The notes beneath the pieces were generated by a model. It saw nothing but the letters and a program-made list of their open reading frames with translations, was not told the origin of the DNA and did no database searches. A DNA stretch of 64,000 nucleotides from Echinicola rosea. Lineage in GTDB: Bacteria > Bacteroidota > Bacteroidia > Cytophagales > Cyclobacteriaceae. Below are positions 18,451 to 27,070 of this stretch, one piece after another. The stretch is taken from contig NZ_CP040106.1 of the NCBI RefSeq assembly GCF_005281475.1, positions 1,493,501 to 1,557,500 on the forward strand. The letters run 5' to 3'. Made by a program: the position numbers and the translations under genes. Position 1 is the stretch's first letter. Each line of letters starts with the position of its first letter.

Positions 18451-18476
18451 CAAAAAAACCTCTTCAAATTGATTTT
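18437..18476 (+). repeat. attL, 40-bp direct repeat
   Basis: This copy covers the last 14 bases of tRNA-Arg and the following CAAAAAAACCTCTTCAAATT stretch. It is identical to 32810-32849, and the base on each side differs between the copies. After it, the left side continues GGGGAGG, which can still pair with CCTC to give a weaker terminator hairpin for the tRNA. Confidence 0.93.
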
Positions 18477-18675
18477 GGGGAGGTTTTAATTTTTGGGGGA
18501 TGGATTGGGGGACACAATAGATTTTTGTGGATATTTCAAGAAATAGAACCAATCTTAAGATATCACATACAGAAGAATTACCAATAGAGATTTTCACAAA
18601 TTTCCTATTACTTAAAATAATTCAAATTTACCTTTTGGTTAAAATTGTATAATTTACTACCCAATATTAGTTAGT

Positions 18676-18858
18676 ATGGCACTAAATAGAGATGTTCTCC
18701 GGTTTTTAGCACTTAAAATGCTTCCAAATATGATGAAAACCTATCCAAATCAACCAATATATTCATATTTTATAAATTTCAATGAGGGGCGTTATCAGGT
18801 TTGGATGAAGGAGGTTAATGGGGAATGGGAGATGGTTCAATTTGAAAAGATTACTTGA
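18676..18858 (+). CDS. Possible 60-aa protein near attL
   Basis: This 60-codon open frame from ATG 18676 encodes MALNRDVLRFLALKML, then a YPNQPIYSYFINFNEG segment and an EGRYQVWMKEVNGEWEMV-like end. The composition looks protein-like and the region is otherwise empty. There is no clear Shine-Dalgarno and I recognise no family. It lies between attL and the tape-measure gene on the opposite strand. The rest of 18477-19264 shows no convincing gene. Confidence 0.3.
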   Translation: MALNRDVLRFLALKMLPNMMKTYPNQPIYSYFINFNEGRYQVWMKEVNGEWEMVQFEKIT

Positions 18859-19183
18859 ATATATCTATCAACTTTTTAATTTTATCATTTAAAATGACAT
18901 CAGATTTGTCATCAAATGACCATCAAATAAGAATGTGTTTACTGGACACTTACCCCGCTGCCGTAGTAAATCACTACGTCAGATATTCACCTGGTACAAA
19001 TAAATTTAGGGTTATATTATCACAAATGAGACTCAAACCTATTTGCATATCATTTCATGGGAAAATACGAGGCGCAAAGGCGAACTAACGACCTGTCAAC
19101 CGTCAACCTGACTAACGTGCAAATTATGCACAATGCAATTATAACCTACCTTATTTGCGCTTAACCCTAATTTCACAATCATT

Positions 19184-19212
19184 AAAAAAGGGCACCCACA
19201 TAATGAGTACCC
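19184..19212 (-). terminator. Terminator after the tape-measure gene
   Basis: On the minus strand, GGGTAC and GTGCCC form a 6-bp stem with one G-T pair around an 11-base loop, followed by six T. It lies about 50 bases downstream of the tape-measure stop codon. Confidence 0.6.
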
Positions 19213-19264
19213 CCTTATAACTGACATTTGAAAAAGTGGAATAATTAACCTAATCAACCTTAGT

Positions 19265-22200
19265 TCATGGCCTGTCATACCCGTTTGAATTGCCCTTGGT
19301 ATTTCTGTTTATAGAAACCAATTCCTTATAAGACCTAGCTTGCCATTGCGCTATTTCTTGCAGGTAATTGACCTGTTGCAACCCTATCTGTAATTGTTCG
19401 AACAGGTAGTTGTTTGCAATTTTCTGATTGTCATAAAATGACCTGAAAAGCCCGGCCAATTCCGATCCCGTCTCTTCTGTTATCGACCTCTGTATGGATC
19501 CTACCGCGCTACCGGCATTGGACTGCGTTTCTTCAAGTGATATCCCTACTTCTGACAATGCTTTGTTCATAGCATCGAATGCCGGGCCTGATGATGTGAT
19601 CACACCGTTCACACTTTTTACAAACTTTTCAATTTCATTATTGTCTAGCCCGTCCAGCGCATCTTCTCCAAACTGGTCTATTATTTTGTTCAATGGCTCT
19701 TCGAGTATCCTGTATTTGAAGCCTTCCAACATGGCATTCCTTACTATCTCTTCCAGGTCTGTTCCAAAATCTTCGGCCGCCCTTTTTCCCTGCCTAAAAC
19801 CTTCAATTATTGTATCTGCAATGCTCAACCCATCAATACCACCTACCAGCGCATCTTTATAAGCTTCCCGTAACTCTTCAAGCTGTTGTGTCCATTCCTC
19901 CATTTCGGCACGTTGCTCTTTGAGCTGATCAAAAAGCTCTTTGGCCTGTGGTGTTAACTGGTCGTAAATCTTTTCAATATTCTCATATGACATTCCTGCC
20001 AATGATTCAAATTGCCTCACCACTGTTTTTCCGATTCCTAAAAATCCACGTTCTATCCTTGGTTCTACCTCGTAAACAGAATCCCCAAGTTTGTCCATGT
20101 ATTTTTTAAAAAGGTTATTGGAATCTTGATAGAAACTATCATTAAGTTTGCTTAAATCTTCGCCACTTACTGATCTTGTCAACTGCCCAAAAATACCATT
20201 GAACTCTTCATTTATCTCCCTTATGTTTTGCTGGAGTGCATTGGTCTGTGATTGGAAGTTCTTAGTCATGGAGTTTTCAATTTCAGCGGCCAGTGCCCTT
20301 CTCTCCCTATAAAGGGCATTAAGCCTCAACTCTCCTTTTTCAACCTTGCTTTGGAACTCCAAAACCTGTTGTTCGGCAAGTCTTGATTGCTGTGAAATTG
20401 AATTGACTATACCGGCCACTGCCTGTATTCCCGCAAATACACCACCGGCAATGCCCAAACCTGCCCCAATGGCACCAAGTGCATTACCCGTGCTTTGAGC
20501 TGTCTTGAATGCTTCTATGTTGGTCTTTACCTGTGCAGTTCTTTGTATTAGATCGGAAACCACACGCAATGTTTGACCAAATCCGCTGTTTACATCTCCA
20601 ATCGTGCCAACAATATCATTTAATTGGGATGATATTTCAGATAGGCCTTCAGGTAGTTCATTCTGTACGTTTTCTTCTGCATTTCTAAGGAATGTAATGA
20701 AGTTGTCCAGCTGACCTTCGTCAATCAATCCCTTTTTGAAAAGCTTCTCAAACTCTTTTCTCAATTGGGCAATACCTTCCAGTGCCGCGCTCCTTGACAT
20801 CGTTTCGATGTTGTCAAAGAATTTTTGAAAACCGGTAACATTAATTGCCGCCTCTTCATTCAGCTTTGTAATCTGTTCTTTGAACTGCCTATCAAATTCC
20901 TGTAGGTATTCAAAATCACCCCTTGATACTATTTCAGCCCTTTCACGTTGGTATTGCTCGGTTAATGCATTTCTTTTTTGCTCATAATTTTGTACGCTTA
21001 ACAGTAGTTGGTCGTACTGCTTGTTTTGGTATTCCTTCTCTTTATCCAATACCTCCTGCAAGAACTCCAATCTCTCTTGTTCTACCCCTGACCTGTCCCC
21101 TGCGGGCGTGGATGCAAGGTTTTGATATTCCTTTTGCGCCTTTTCGATGTAGCTTTTAACCTCTTCGAGCTCCACGCCATACCTTTCCCTTGCTGCCTGA
21201 ATTCCAAAATCGTTCACGTAGTCGGTATATTCCCTGTAAAGCTGCTCCCTTTTTTTGAGCTCGTCCTCCAAAAGACTGGTTTCTGTCCTGTATGCAATAT
21301 CACCGGTAGCCCTATCTTCCAGGCTATCAATTCTATCCACTACACGTCCTCCCAATCCGTTTTTGACTGCCAGTTCCCTAAGCTCTTTGAACCTTCTCTC
21401 TGTATCCCTTATCTCCTGTTCTCCCCGTTCGAATGATTTTTTGTAATACTTATCTTCCAGCTTTTCAAGCTCTTTTAATACCTCCTCCCTTTCTTTTACG
21501 GCTTCATTTTGCTCTTTCTTATCGGACTTTGTGCTAAATGCCTCCAGGTTTTGTTGAGCGGAAAGTATCTTTTCTCTGTATTCCTTCGCTCTTTTTTCAA
21601 AGTCATCAGCTGATTTGTCAAGTGCGTTTAACCCTTCTGTGTTTTCTTGGATTATCTGTTCAAAGTATGCTTTGTTTTGTGCAGCCCTTTCCGGTTGATC
21701 CTCGGTATCAGTTAGTTTTTCCCTTAGTTTTTGTATCTCGTCCTCATACTGCTTGTATTCAGATGATGTGTCTTTGAAGGCCTTTTGTACCTGCTTATAA
21801 AACTCGATCTGTTTTTGTACCGATTCTGATGTATCGTCAAAAGTATCACCAAGTTTACGGTTGATATCTTCCTGTGATTGCAGTAGCCGTGAAAGGTTCT
21901 CCTGTGTCGTTTGGATCTCCCTGTTTGCGGCTGCTATCTGCCCCGAATTTGATGCAGCGCCGGAACTTGAAAGGGTTTGGCTTTCCTTTCTTAGTTGGTT
22001 AAGCCTTTCCTGTTGGTCTATTAAACGCTGTTCAAGCTCGGCTCTCTTTTGGGCAATGGTAACGCCCTCATTTATGAGTGCTTCCTCTTCCCTTCTGTCC
22101 CTAAGTGCATTGATGTAGCCATAAATTGCAGCGGTCAAATCCTTTGTTTTGGCCTCTTCAAATGATAATCCACGGACAATATCAGGCGATATATTGTTAA

Positions 22201-23929
22201 GGTCTTTGTAAGCTTTCAATCTTACCGATTCGGCTACGTTTTGGTCCTGCAATATGCTGACCAACTGACCTATTTTAGCCTGTTGTTCACTCACTGAATT
22301 ATTTACATCAGTGTATAATCGGTTAAGTCTATCCTGGCTCTTTTCTACCTCTTCTACTTCATCCCTTAAGAACACAAATGCGCCTACCAAGACCCCCAAA
22401 GCTGTCGCCACGGCAACGTATGGGTTTGCCAACATCGTGGTATTTAATAACGCTTGTGCTTTTTGGAGGTTAAGCGTAGCAAGTCTCAATAATCCCTTAA
22501 CAGATACGCTTTTTATTTCCCCTGCCGTTACTGCAGCTTCAAGTGCTTGCGTGATTACCAGCGCGGCACGGTAGGATCCATATGCTGTAACAAGAACGCC
22601 AATAGTATCTATTACACGTTCGTAATTTTCTATAAGGAATGAAATCGACTGTATGCCACCTTTTATCAAGCCTTCATTTGATTTCCCAATTTCATTGAAC
22701 ATCAATTGCAACCTGTCCTGTAGCTTGGCAATCTGACCGGTAACAGTCTCGGATTGCTTTTCCATGAGGTTAAAAAATATACCTCCTTCAGTTGTAAGGG
22801 ATTGGAAAGCTTTCTGTACCTCCGGAAATCCTATCTTACCGGCGGAAACCATTTCATTTATTTCCTTCTCGGTAACATTGAACTGTTCTGCAAGCTCTCT
22901 AACTACTGGAATACCTCTAGTTGTGAACTGGCGTATATCCCTTGCAAATGCCCTTCCCTGTGTTTTCAAGGTACCATATGCATAGGCGACCTCTTGGAAT
23001 GTTGCACCTACACCACTGGCGACATTGCCAATGGCAAGTAACTCCCCTTTTATTTCCTCCTGTGCAAATCCATAAGCCAATAACTGTTTTGTGGCATCGG
23101 CCACCTCGGTCAACTTAAACGGGGTGCTTGTCGCAATTTGAACGATGTCGGCCATCAGCCTTTCGGCATCCGCCTTGCTTTGCAGCATTGTTTCAAATGA
23201 AACCTGTAGCTTTTCTATTTCACCCCTTACCTGGATGATGTCGTTTACAAGCCTACTACCTTGCTGTATGGTGAAAAGTCCGGTCGTTGCAAGTAATATT
23301 TGATTGAGAACCTTACCTGACGACCTCGCCCCTTTCATTGACCTGTCAAGCTTGGTAATCTCCTTGTCAAGCGATCTTATTTGCTTTTCAAGCCTACCGC
23401 CTACTGCTGCATTCTGTCTTTCTGATTCACTTAGCGCAGTGTAGGATTTTTGAAGCTGTTGTAATTTTGCCCGCTTTTGGTCAATGGAACCATTTGCGGC
23501 ATTCATAACGGCATTGTTTGCCCTAATGCTATTGGAGTATTGTTCTATGTTTGTTTTGAGCTCCTGTGTCCTTACTGACAGTCCAGCGGTGGCTCTGTTG
23601 TATTCGACTTGGCTTATCCTTCCTTTTTGGAATTGGGAATCAAGTTTCTTTTGTGCTGATGATACCTGTGATAGTTCTGTTTGGAATGATTGAAGGATGG
23701 AAAGTTGTTTTTGCATTTCAGGCGTCATTTGCTGAAAAGCCCTCAATCCATCTTGATATACTTCGCGGTAATTCTGGGAAAGTTTGGAAAGTAGTTTCTT
23801 TTCCTGGTTGGCCTGTTCTTTGGTAAGACCATCGAATATATCTTCTACCTTTTTGGCATCCCTTTCAAGTCCGGAAGTGTCTATCCCGGCTTTCCAATAT
23901 AATCCGCCATCGTTTACCTGAACTGCCAT
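19265..23929 (-). CDS. Phage tail tape measure protein
   Basis: This 1554-residue protein has the N-terminal tape-measure domain (TIGR02675 type) at about residues 230-430, with GEIEKLQVSFETMLQSK, IATSTPFKLTEVADATKQL, GFAQEEIKGELLAIGNVA, ARDIRQFTTRGIPVVRELAE and GKIGFPEVQKAFQSLT. Before it lies a coiled coil. After it come a hydrophobic segment near residues 496-520, long E/K/Q-rich coiled coils, and a Gly/Ala-rich hydrophobic stretch near 1150-1180. In siphophages this protein sets tail length and passes through the host envelope. At about 1.5 angstrom per residue it would correspond to a tail near 230 nm. No other tail gene surrounds it, which is unusual. The frame is intact, so it is probably under selection. 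Confidence 0.9.
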   Translation of the reverse strand: MAVQVNDGGLYWKAGIDTSGLERDAKKVEDIFDGLTKEQANQEKKLLSKLSQNYREVYQDGLRAFQQMTPEMQKQLSILQSFQTELSQVSSAQKKLDSQFQKGRISQVEYNRATAGLSVRTQELKTNIEQYSNSIRANNAVMNAANGSIDQKRAKLQQLQKSYTALSESERQNAAVGGRLEKQIRSLDKEITKLDRSMKGARSSGKVLNQILLATTGLFTIQQGSRLVNDIIQVRGEIEKLQVSFETMLQSKADAERLMADIVQIATSTPFKLTEVADATKQLLAYGFAQEEIKGELLAIGNVASGVGATFQEVAYAYGTLKTQGRAFARDIRQFTTRGIPVVRELAEQFNVTEKEINEMVSAGKIGFPEVQKAFQSLTTEGGIFFNLMEKQSETVTGQIAKLQDRLQLMFNEIGKSNEGLIKGGIQSISFLIENYERVIDTIGVLVTAYGSYRAALVITQALEAAVTAGEIKSVSVKGLLRLATLNLQKAQALLNTTMLANPYVAVATALGVLVGAFVFLRDEVEEVEKSQDRLNRLYTDVNNSVSEQQAKIGQLVSILQDQNVAESVRLKAYKDLNNISPDIVRGLSFEEAKTKDLTAAIYGYINALRDRREEEALINEGVTIAQKRAELEQRLIDQQERLNQLRKESQTLSSSGAASNSGQIAAANREIQTTQENLSRLLQSQEDINRKLGDTFDDTSESVQKQIEFYKQVQKAFKDTSSEYKQYEDEIQKLREKLTDTEDQPERAAQNKAYFEQIIQENTEGLNALDKSADDFEKRAKEYREKILSAQQNLEAFSTKSDKKEQNEAVKEREEVLKELEKLEDKYYKKSFERGEQEIRDTERRFKELRELAVKNGLGGRVVDRIDSLEDRATGDIAYRTETSLLEDELKKREQLYREYTDYVNDFGIQAARERYGVELEEVKSYIEKAQKEYQNLASTPAGDRSGVEQERLEFLQEVLDKEKEYQNKQYDQLLLSVQNYEQKRNALTEQYQRERAEIVSRGDFEYLQEFDRQFKEQITKLNEEAAINVTGFQKFFDNIETMSRSAALEGIAQLRKEFEKLFKKGLIDEGQLDNFITFLRNAEENVQNELPEGLSEISSQLNDIVGTIGDVNSGFGQTLRVVSDLIQRTAQVKTNIEAFKTAQSTGNALGAIGAGLGIAGGVFAGIQAVAGIVNSISQQSRLAEQQVLEFQSKVEKGELRLNALYRERRALAAEIENSMTKNFQSQTNALQQNIREINEEFNGIFGQLTRSVSGEDLSKLNDSFYQDSNNLFKKYMDKLGDSVYEVEPRIERGFLGIGKTVVRQFESLAGMSYENIEKIYDQLTPQAKELFDQLKEQRAEMEEWTQQLEELREAYKDALVGGIDGLSIADTIIEGFRQGKRAAEDFGTDLEEIVRNAMLEGFKYRILEEPLNKIIDQFGEDALDGLDNNEIEKFVKSVNGVITSSGPAFDAMNKALSEVGISLEETQSNAGSAVGSIQRSITEETGSELAGLFRSFYDNQKIANNYLFEQLQIGLQQVNYLQEIAQWQARSYKELVSINRNTKGNSNGYDRP

Positions 23930-23944
23930 TTATTGTGATATTTT

Positions 23945-24050
23945 AAGTGTCAATTATTAGTAAAAAAATATACTCCCAAATATCCAAAAAGTGTATTTGT
24001 CAATGAATAAAACACCAAACAATTAGCTTGACACTTTGCGAATTGTCAAG
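23945..24050. promoter_or_regulatory. TGTCAA-repeat control region between tape-measure and lipoprotein genes
   Basis: The divergent intergenic region contains four TGTCAA motifs in both orientations: AAGTGTCAA at 23945-23953, TGTCAA at 23998-24003, TTGACACTT at 24028-24036 and TTGTCAAG at 24043-24050. The first and third are perfect 9-bp inverted copies. The third and fourth form CTTGACA-N10-TGTCAAG. This arrangement looks like a set of repressor sites controlling both divergent genes (inference). Confidence 0.5.
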
Positions 24051-24077
24051 TAAAAAAATACCCCATTTCGGGTATTT
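24051..24077 (-). terminator. Minus-strand terminator upstream of the tape-measure control region
   Basis: On the minus strand, AAATACCC and GGGTATTT form an 8-bp stem around GAAATG. The T-run continues to seven T. It would stop minus-strand readthrough before the tape-measure promoter and keep that gene a separate transcription unit. Confidence 0.6.
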
Positions 24078-24127
24078 CATTTAGGTATCGGAAATGGTAT
24101 TTTTGGAATTCACAAAAAAGTTTTACA

Positions 24128-24886
24128 ATGAAACTACGATCTACTCTACTAACGGCCATTGGCATGGCCATGTTTTTTTCATGCTCCAATGGAGACGAGA
24201 ACCCGAACGACAACCAAATAAACCTTAGTGAATCATCCATTGAGATAGATGTGGACCAAAATTTTAAGCTGGAAACGTCTTTTAACCGTGAGGGCTATTC
24301 AACCAATGAATTTAAATGGGAATCCGACAGCTCCATTGTTGCCAGTGTATCAGGTGATGGTACAGTCACCGGTAAAATCAAAGGAGAAACAACTATCCGT
24401 GTCACTACCAATGATGGCCAGTTCTCGGGAGAATGCCAAGTGAAGGTAAATCCAATCAATTTTTTATACGTTGAACCTCTATTTGCTTTCGGTGAAGGCA
24501 TGGAATACTTTAAATCAAACGAAAATAGAACCCTTGGTAATCAGTCCGATGATGGATTGGTATTTAACGATTCAAATGTGGATGTGGAAATGGTCATGTA
24601 CCTTTTTGAAAATGCCAAAATGTATGGAGGGGCGGTAATCCTAAAATCCACTGAATCGGTAGCCGAAAGAACCATTGATTTTTTGCGGCAAAGATACATC
24701 CCGGTAGGTAACGAGAACGATGTGTATTATTTCGCTGACAATGATGTGATAGCAGGTGTAACCGTTGATAGCCAGCTAGGTCTTACCGTCATGTATTTGG
24801 AGCTCAGCGAAAGCGAATCTGGAAGGATTGATATAAAGGCCGCTATCAATGAAGGATTTGAAAAATTAAGGGCTAAAGACCTGTAA
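24128..24886 (+). CDS. Lipoprotein with Ig-like (BIG2) domain
   Basis: This 252-residue protein starts with a lipoprotein signal peptide (LLTAIGMAMFFSC, then SNGDENP), so it should be lipid-anchored at the cell surface or periplasm. Residues about 33-107 form a bacterial Ig-like domain of BIG2 type (INLSESSIEIDVDQNF, then DSSIVASVSGDGTVTGKIKG and TTIRVTT). The remaining 145 residues are an unknown domain. It is transcribed away from the tape-measure gene and followed by a second lipoprotein gene after 13 bases. Surface lipoproteins on prophages often act in lysogenic conversion or exclusion of other phages. That role here is only a hypothesis. Confidence 0.75.
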   Translation: MKLRSTLLTAIGMAMFFSCSNGDENPNDNQINLSESSIEIDVDQNFKLETSFNREGYSTNEFKWESDSSIVASVSGDGTVTGKIKGETTIRVTTNDGQFSGECQVKVNPINFLYVEPLFAFGEGMEYFKSNENRTLGNQSDDGLVFNDSNVDVEMVMYLFENAKMYGGAVILKSTESVAERTIDFLRQRYIPVGNENDVYYFADNDVIAGVTVDSQLGLTVMYLELSESESGRIDIKAAINEGFEKLRAKDL

Positions 24887-24899
24887 CCGATAACATGTT

Positions 24900-25256
24900 A
24901 TGAAAAAGATACTACTGCTATGTTTTGTTGCTGTTATGGGGTTTGGGTGCAAGGATTACGACATTGCCCCGGAACAAATTTCGCTTTCAATATTCGGTGA
25001 AGAATTTAAAAATGGCGACACTATGAATATTATGGCTATTATTGAGGAAAAGGAACCTAATCAAAAATGGGAATATGAAATTTACATCGAAGGAAATACT
25101 ATTTTAACGGGTGAAACAGAAAAAGGAACCCTTAATAGGGTTATTGAAACTGAATATGTGGTTGATTTGGAGCCTGGGCCATATCAAGTTACATTTTCTG
25201 TTCAAAGCAAAAAAGGAAAGCAATCTAAGGTTGAAGGTTTTTGGGTGAGGGAATAA
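24900..25256 (+). CDS. Small phage-element lipoprotein
   Basis: This 118-residue protein has a short lipoprotein signal peptide with the lipobox GFGC near residue 17. The mature part is about 100 residues and rich in beta-type sequence (WEYEIYIEGNTILTG, PYQVTFSVQSKKGKQS), suggesting an Ig-like or fibronectin-like sandwich. It follows the BIG2 lipoprotein by 13 bases and ends at a strong bidirectional terminator, so the two form a two-gene plus-strand operon inside the element. I do not recognise a named family. Confidence 0.65.
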   Translation: MKKILLLCFVAVMGFGCKDYDIAPEQISLSIFGEEFKNGDTMNIMAIIEEKEPNQKWEYEIYIEGNTILTGETEKGTLNRVIETEYVVDLEPGPYQVTFSVQSKKGKQSKVEGFWVRE

Positions 25257-25258
25257 AT

Positions 25259-25282
25259 AAAGCCGGGAATTACCCCGGCTTT
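25259..25282. terminator. Bidirectional terminator between lipoprotein operon and early operon
   Basis: AAAGCCGGG and CCCGGCTTT form a perfect 9-bp stem around a six-base loop. It lies between the convergent ends of the lipoprotein operon and the long minus-strand operon. Confidence 0.85.
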
Positions 25283-25285
25283 GTT

Positions 25286-25696
25286 CTACCTTTTGGCATA
25301 TTCCTGGACAAGCTTATCAAACTCTTCTTCATACCAATCTTCTATGCAAGTCCAGTCTGTATATCCAAGATCGCTTAAAATAAATACTTCGTTTTCGCAT
25401 TCTTCCCTATGATCCTCTCTTGGAGTAAGTTGAATTTTAACAGCTTCGCCATCTTGATAGTATGCAAAGAAAACCTCTGCTTTAAAATCACCTTCTCCTT
25501 TTGAAATCTTCAAATCTTCTGATAGTCCACTTAACATATCCCCGGGGTCGTTTCGGTACATTTGATAGGCGTATGCCATCGCACGAGCTCTAAGAAGATG
25601 AGGGTGCTCAAATACTCTATAATCGATAGGTTCTTCCTTTTCATCAAAAGTGATTACTTCATAGAATGCAAAATTTGGTTCATTGTGTTTTTCCAT
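25286..25696 (-). CDS. Acidic hypothetical protein of the element
   Basis: This 136-residue, strongly acidic protein has no recognisable domain. It contains FYEVITFDEKEEPIDYRVF, then LLRARAMAYAYQMYRNDPGD, and a C-terminal WTCIEDWYEEEFDKLV segment. No signal peptide is seen, so it is probably cytosolic. It is the last gene of the long minus-strand operon, just before the terminator at 25259-25282. Small acidic proteins in this position in phages often modify host functions, but nothing in the sequence shows a specific role. Confidence 0.6.
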   Translation of the reverse strand: MEKHNEPNFAFYEVITFDEKEEPIDYRVFEHPHLLRARAMAYAYQMYRNDPGDMLSGLSEDLKISKGEGDFKAEVFFAYYQDGEAVKIQLTPREDHREECENEVFILSDLGYTDWTCIEDWYEEEFDKLVQEYAKR

Positions 25697-25778
25697 TTTT
25701 TAGTAGTTTGAATGGGGTGCCACATCTGACACCCCATAGTTATTAAATCGTTGTTTTCAGTTGCTAAAATCCCTGTCA

Positions 25779-25931
25779 TTAGGATTCTTTACGGGCTTCT
25801 TTTTGCTCTTTGATTTTGCGGTTGTGGTCCGCAACAATCAGCTCTTTCATTCTGTCGATTGCCGTTCTATCCTTCCAGGATGGAACGCTTTTGGGCTTTA
25901 CTGGCTTGCCAATTGAAATAACCTTGGCCAT
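25779..25931 (-). CDS. 50-aa basic small protein
   Basis: This 50-codon frame encodes MAKVISIGKPVKPKSVPSWK, then DRTAIDRMKELIVADHNRKI and a lysine-rich end. The start overlaps the stop of the preceding gene as TAATG, a typical coupling, which strongly suggests it is real despite its size. It is basic and probably helical in its second half. No family is recognised. Confidence 0.5.
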   Translation of the reverse strand: MAKVISIGKPVKPKSVPSWKDRTAIDRMKELIVADHNRKIKEQKEARKES

Positions 25932-26149
25932 TATGATGCTGCTTTAAGTTGGTCAAAAGAACCTGTCTTGAAGTCACTTTGAAATGATTCTTTTAGGCAT
26001 TGGATACGGTTTTCCAGTGCCATCACCCAATCGAAATACCAACTGTCATCATCAAAAGCCTCATCATTGAATTTGATTTTGGCCATTGCGGCTTCCATTT
26101 CTTGGATTCCTTTAGAGATGTTTTGGATTGCTTCTTTTCTGTTTTTCAT
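25931..26149 (-). CDS. 72-aa helical protein of the element
   Basis: This 72-residue protein is mainly helical: KEAIQNISKGIQEMEAAMAK, then SWYFDWVMALENRIQCLKES. It has no signal peptide and no recognisable domain. It lies 11 bases after the 65-residue gene and overlaps the start of the 50-residue gene by one base, so these small frames form a coupled chain in the operon. Confidence 0.5.
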   Translation of the reverse strand: MKNRKEAIQNISKGIQEMEAAMAKIKFNDEAFDDDSWYFDWVMALENRIQCLKESFQSDFKTGSFDQLKAAS

Positions 26150-26160
26150 GGTCGTAATTT

Positions 26161-26358
26161 TTAAAGTTGAATATTGAATTTTTCGTATGTTCGTTTTTTA
26201 AGTTGATCATTGGCATGTTGAGAATACCAAACCGAAAACCAGACATCACCGGTGTCATTTAATATCTTTTCCGCCCTTCGCTTGATAGCTTCTTTTTCGG
26301 CTTGGATTTTCCTTATCTGTTTTTGCTCGGTTTTCGATATTTTCCCCTTACTGATCAT
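26161..26358 (-). CDS. 65-aa basic protein of the element
   Basis: This 65-residue protein is rich in Lys and Ile with a charged helix (SKTEQKQIRKIQAEKEAIKR), followed by a GDVWFSVWYSQHANDQL segment. It might bind nucleic acid, but no motif proves it. It starts a new cluster of tiny genes downstream of the gap at 26359-26623. Confidence 0.45.
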   Translation of the reverse strand: MISKGKISKTEQKQIRKIQAEKEAIKRRAEKILNDTGDVWFSVWYSQHANDQLKKRTYEKFNIQL

Positions 26359-26564
26359 GGTATAAACCTATGACAAACAAACCTTAACTCCAAACATAAA
26401 TTTATAATATTTTCAATTGTAAATATGATTAAGCATTGAGTACTTGCACTTTTAAAGTACTATACCTACAAATGTAAGTACTATTAAGTATTATACTTAC
26501 AGTCATGTCAGTATGTCAGTGAATGGTGGATGTTTGTGAAATGTTTGAGCGCTGAAATAATTTA

Positions 26565-26598
26565 GCCCCAAAGAGGGTCATTAAGAGACGTTTGGGGC
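26565..26598 (-). terminator. Hairpin between element genes, possible terminator
   Basis: GCCCCAAA (26565-26572) pairs perfectly with TTTGGGGC (26591-26598) around an 18-base loop, just after the 111-residue gene on the minus strand. The following sequence has only a weak T-run. It may be a terminator or a processing site. The gap 26359-26623 holds only this hairpin and repeated AAGTACT-like stretches near 26460-26500. Confidence 0.4.
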
Positions 26599-26623
26599 GT
26601 CTGTATGAATACAGTAGAAGTAT

Positions 26624-26959
26624 TCAAAGTCCAAGTAGATTATTCCGGATTTGGGCTTTGTTCAATATCTTTGTCAGCTCGTCCAGTAATACCTTGGCGT
26701 GTTCCGCTTCTTCACCGTCCAGGTGGTTGATTTTATTTGATATATTGATTGATTTGCGGGCCATTACAGCCAGTTCTTTGCCAAATTGGTTTGCTTGGTT
26801 CACCCTGTAGGCGTGGAGGTTTTCGACTACTGCCATGCAGGCATAAACCAAGTTCTTAAACATTATGTCCGTATCCGGGATCTCTTCCAAAGTGACTAAG
26901 CTTTTTCGTAGGTTATTCAGCTCTCTAATGAGTGTTTTCTGTGATTCGATATCTTTCAT
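26624..26959 (-). CDS. Helical hypothetical protein of the element
   Basis: This 111-residue protein is predicted to be almost entirely helical, with LIRELNNLRKSLVTLEEI at the start, VYACMAVVENLHAYRVNQAN in the middle and HAKVLLDELTKILNKAQI at the end. There is no signal peptide or known motif. It lies between the 210-residue gene and a hairpin, in the same direction as the rest of the operon. Confidence 0.5.
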   Translation of the reverse strand: MKDIESQKTLIRELNNLRKSLVTLEEIPDTDIMFKNLVYACMAVVENLHAYRVNQANQFGKELAVMARKSINISNKINHLDGEEAEHAKVLLDELTKILNKAQIRNNLLGL

Positions 26960-27070
26960 GTTTTTTTGATTTTAAGGGGTATGTGTCCCCTGTTTTGCCC
27001 CCTTATGTGGATTAATTGCTTTGATATGGTGTGGAGGTTGATTTTTGTAGCCGTATGTAGGCTATCGTGG

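Noticed and set aside
18855..19088. 77-codon plus-strand frame between attL and the tape-measure gene
   Set aside because: It starts with TTG overlapping the previous frame, its composition is unlike a folded protein and it has no ribosome-binding site.
20923..23826. Many plus-strand frames opposite the tape-measure gene
   Set aside because: They are shadows of a low-complexity coiled-coil gene. Residue patterns are dominated by the antisense of E/K/Q codons.
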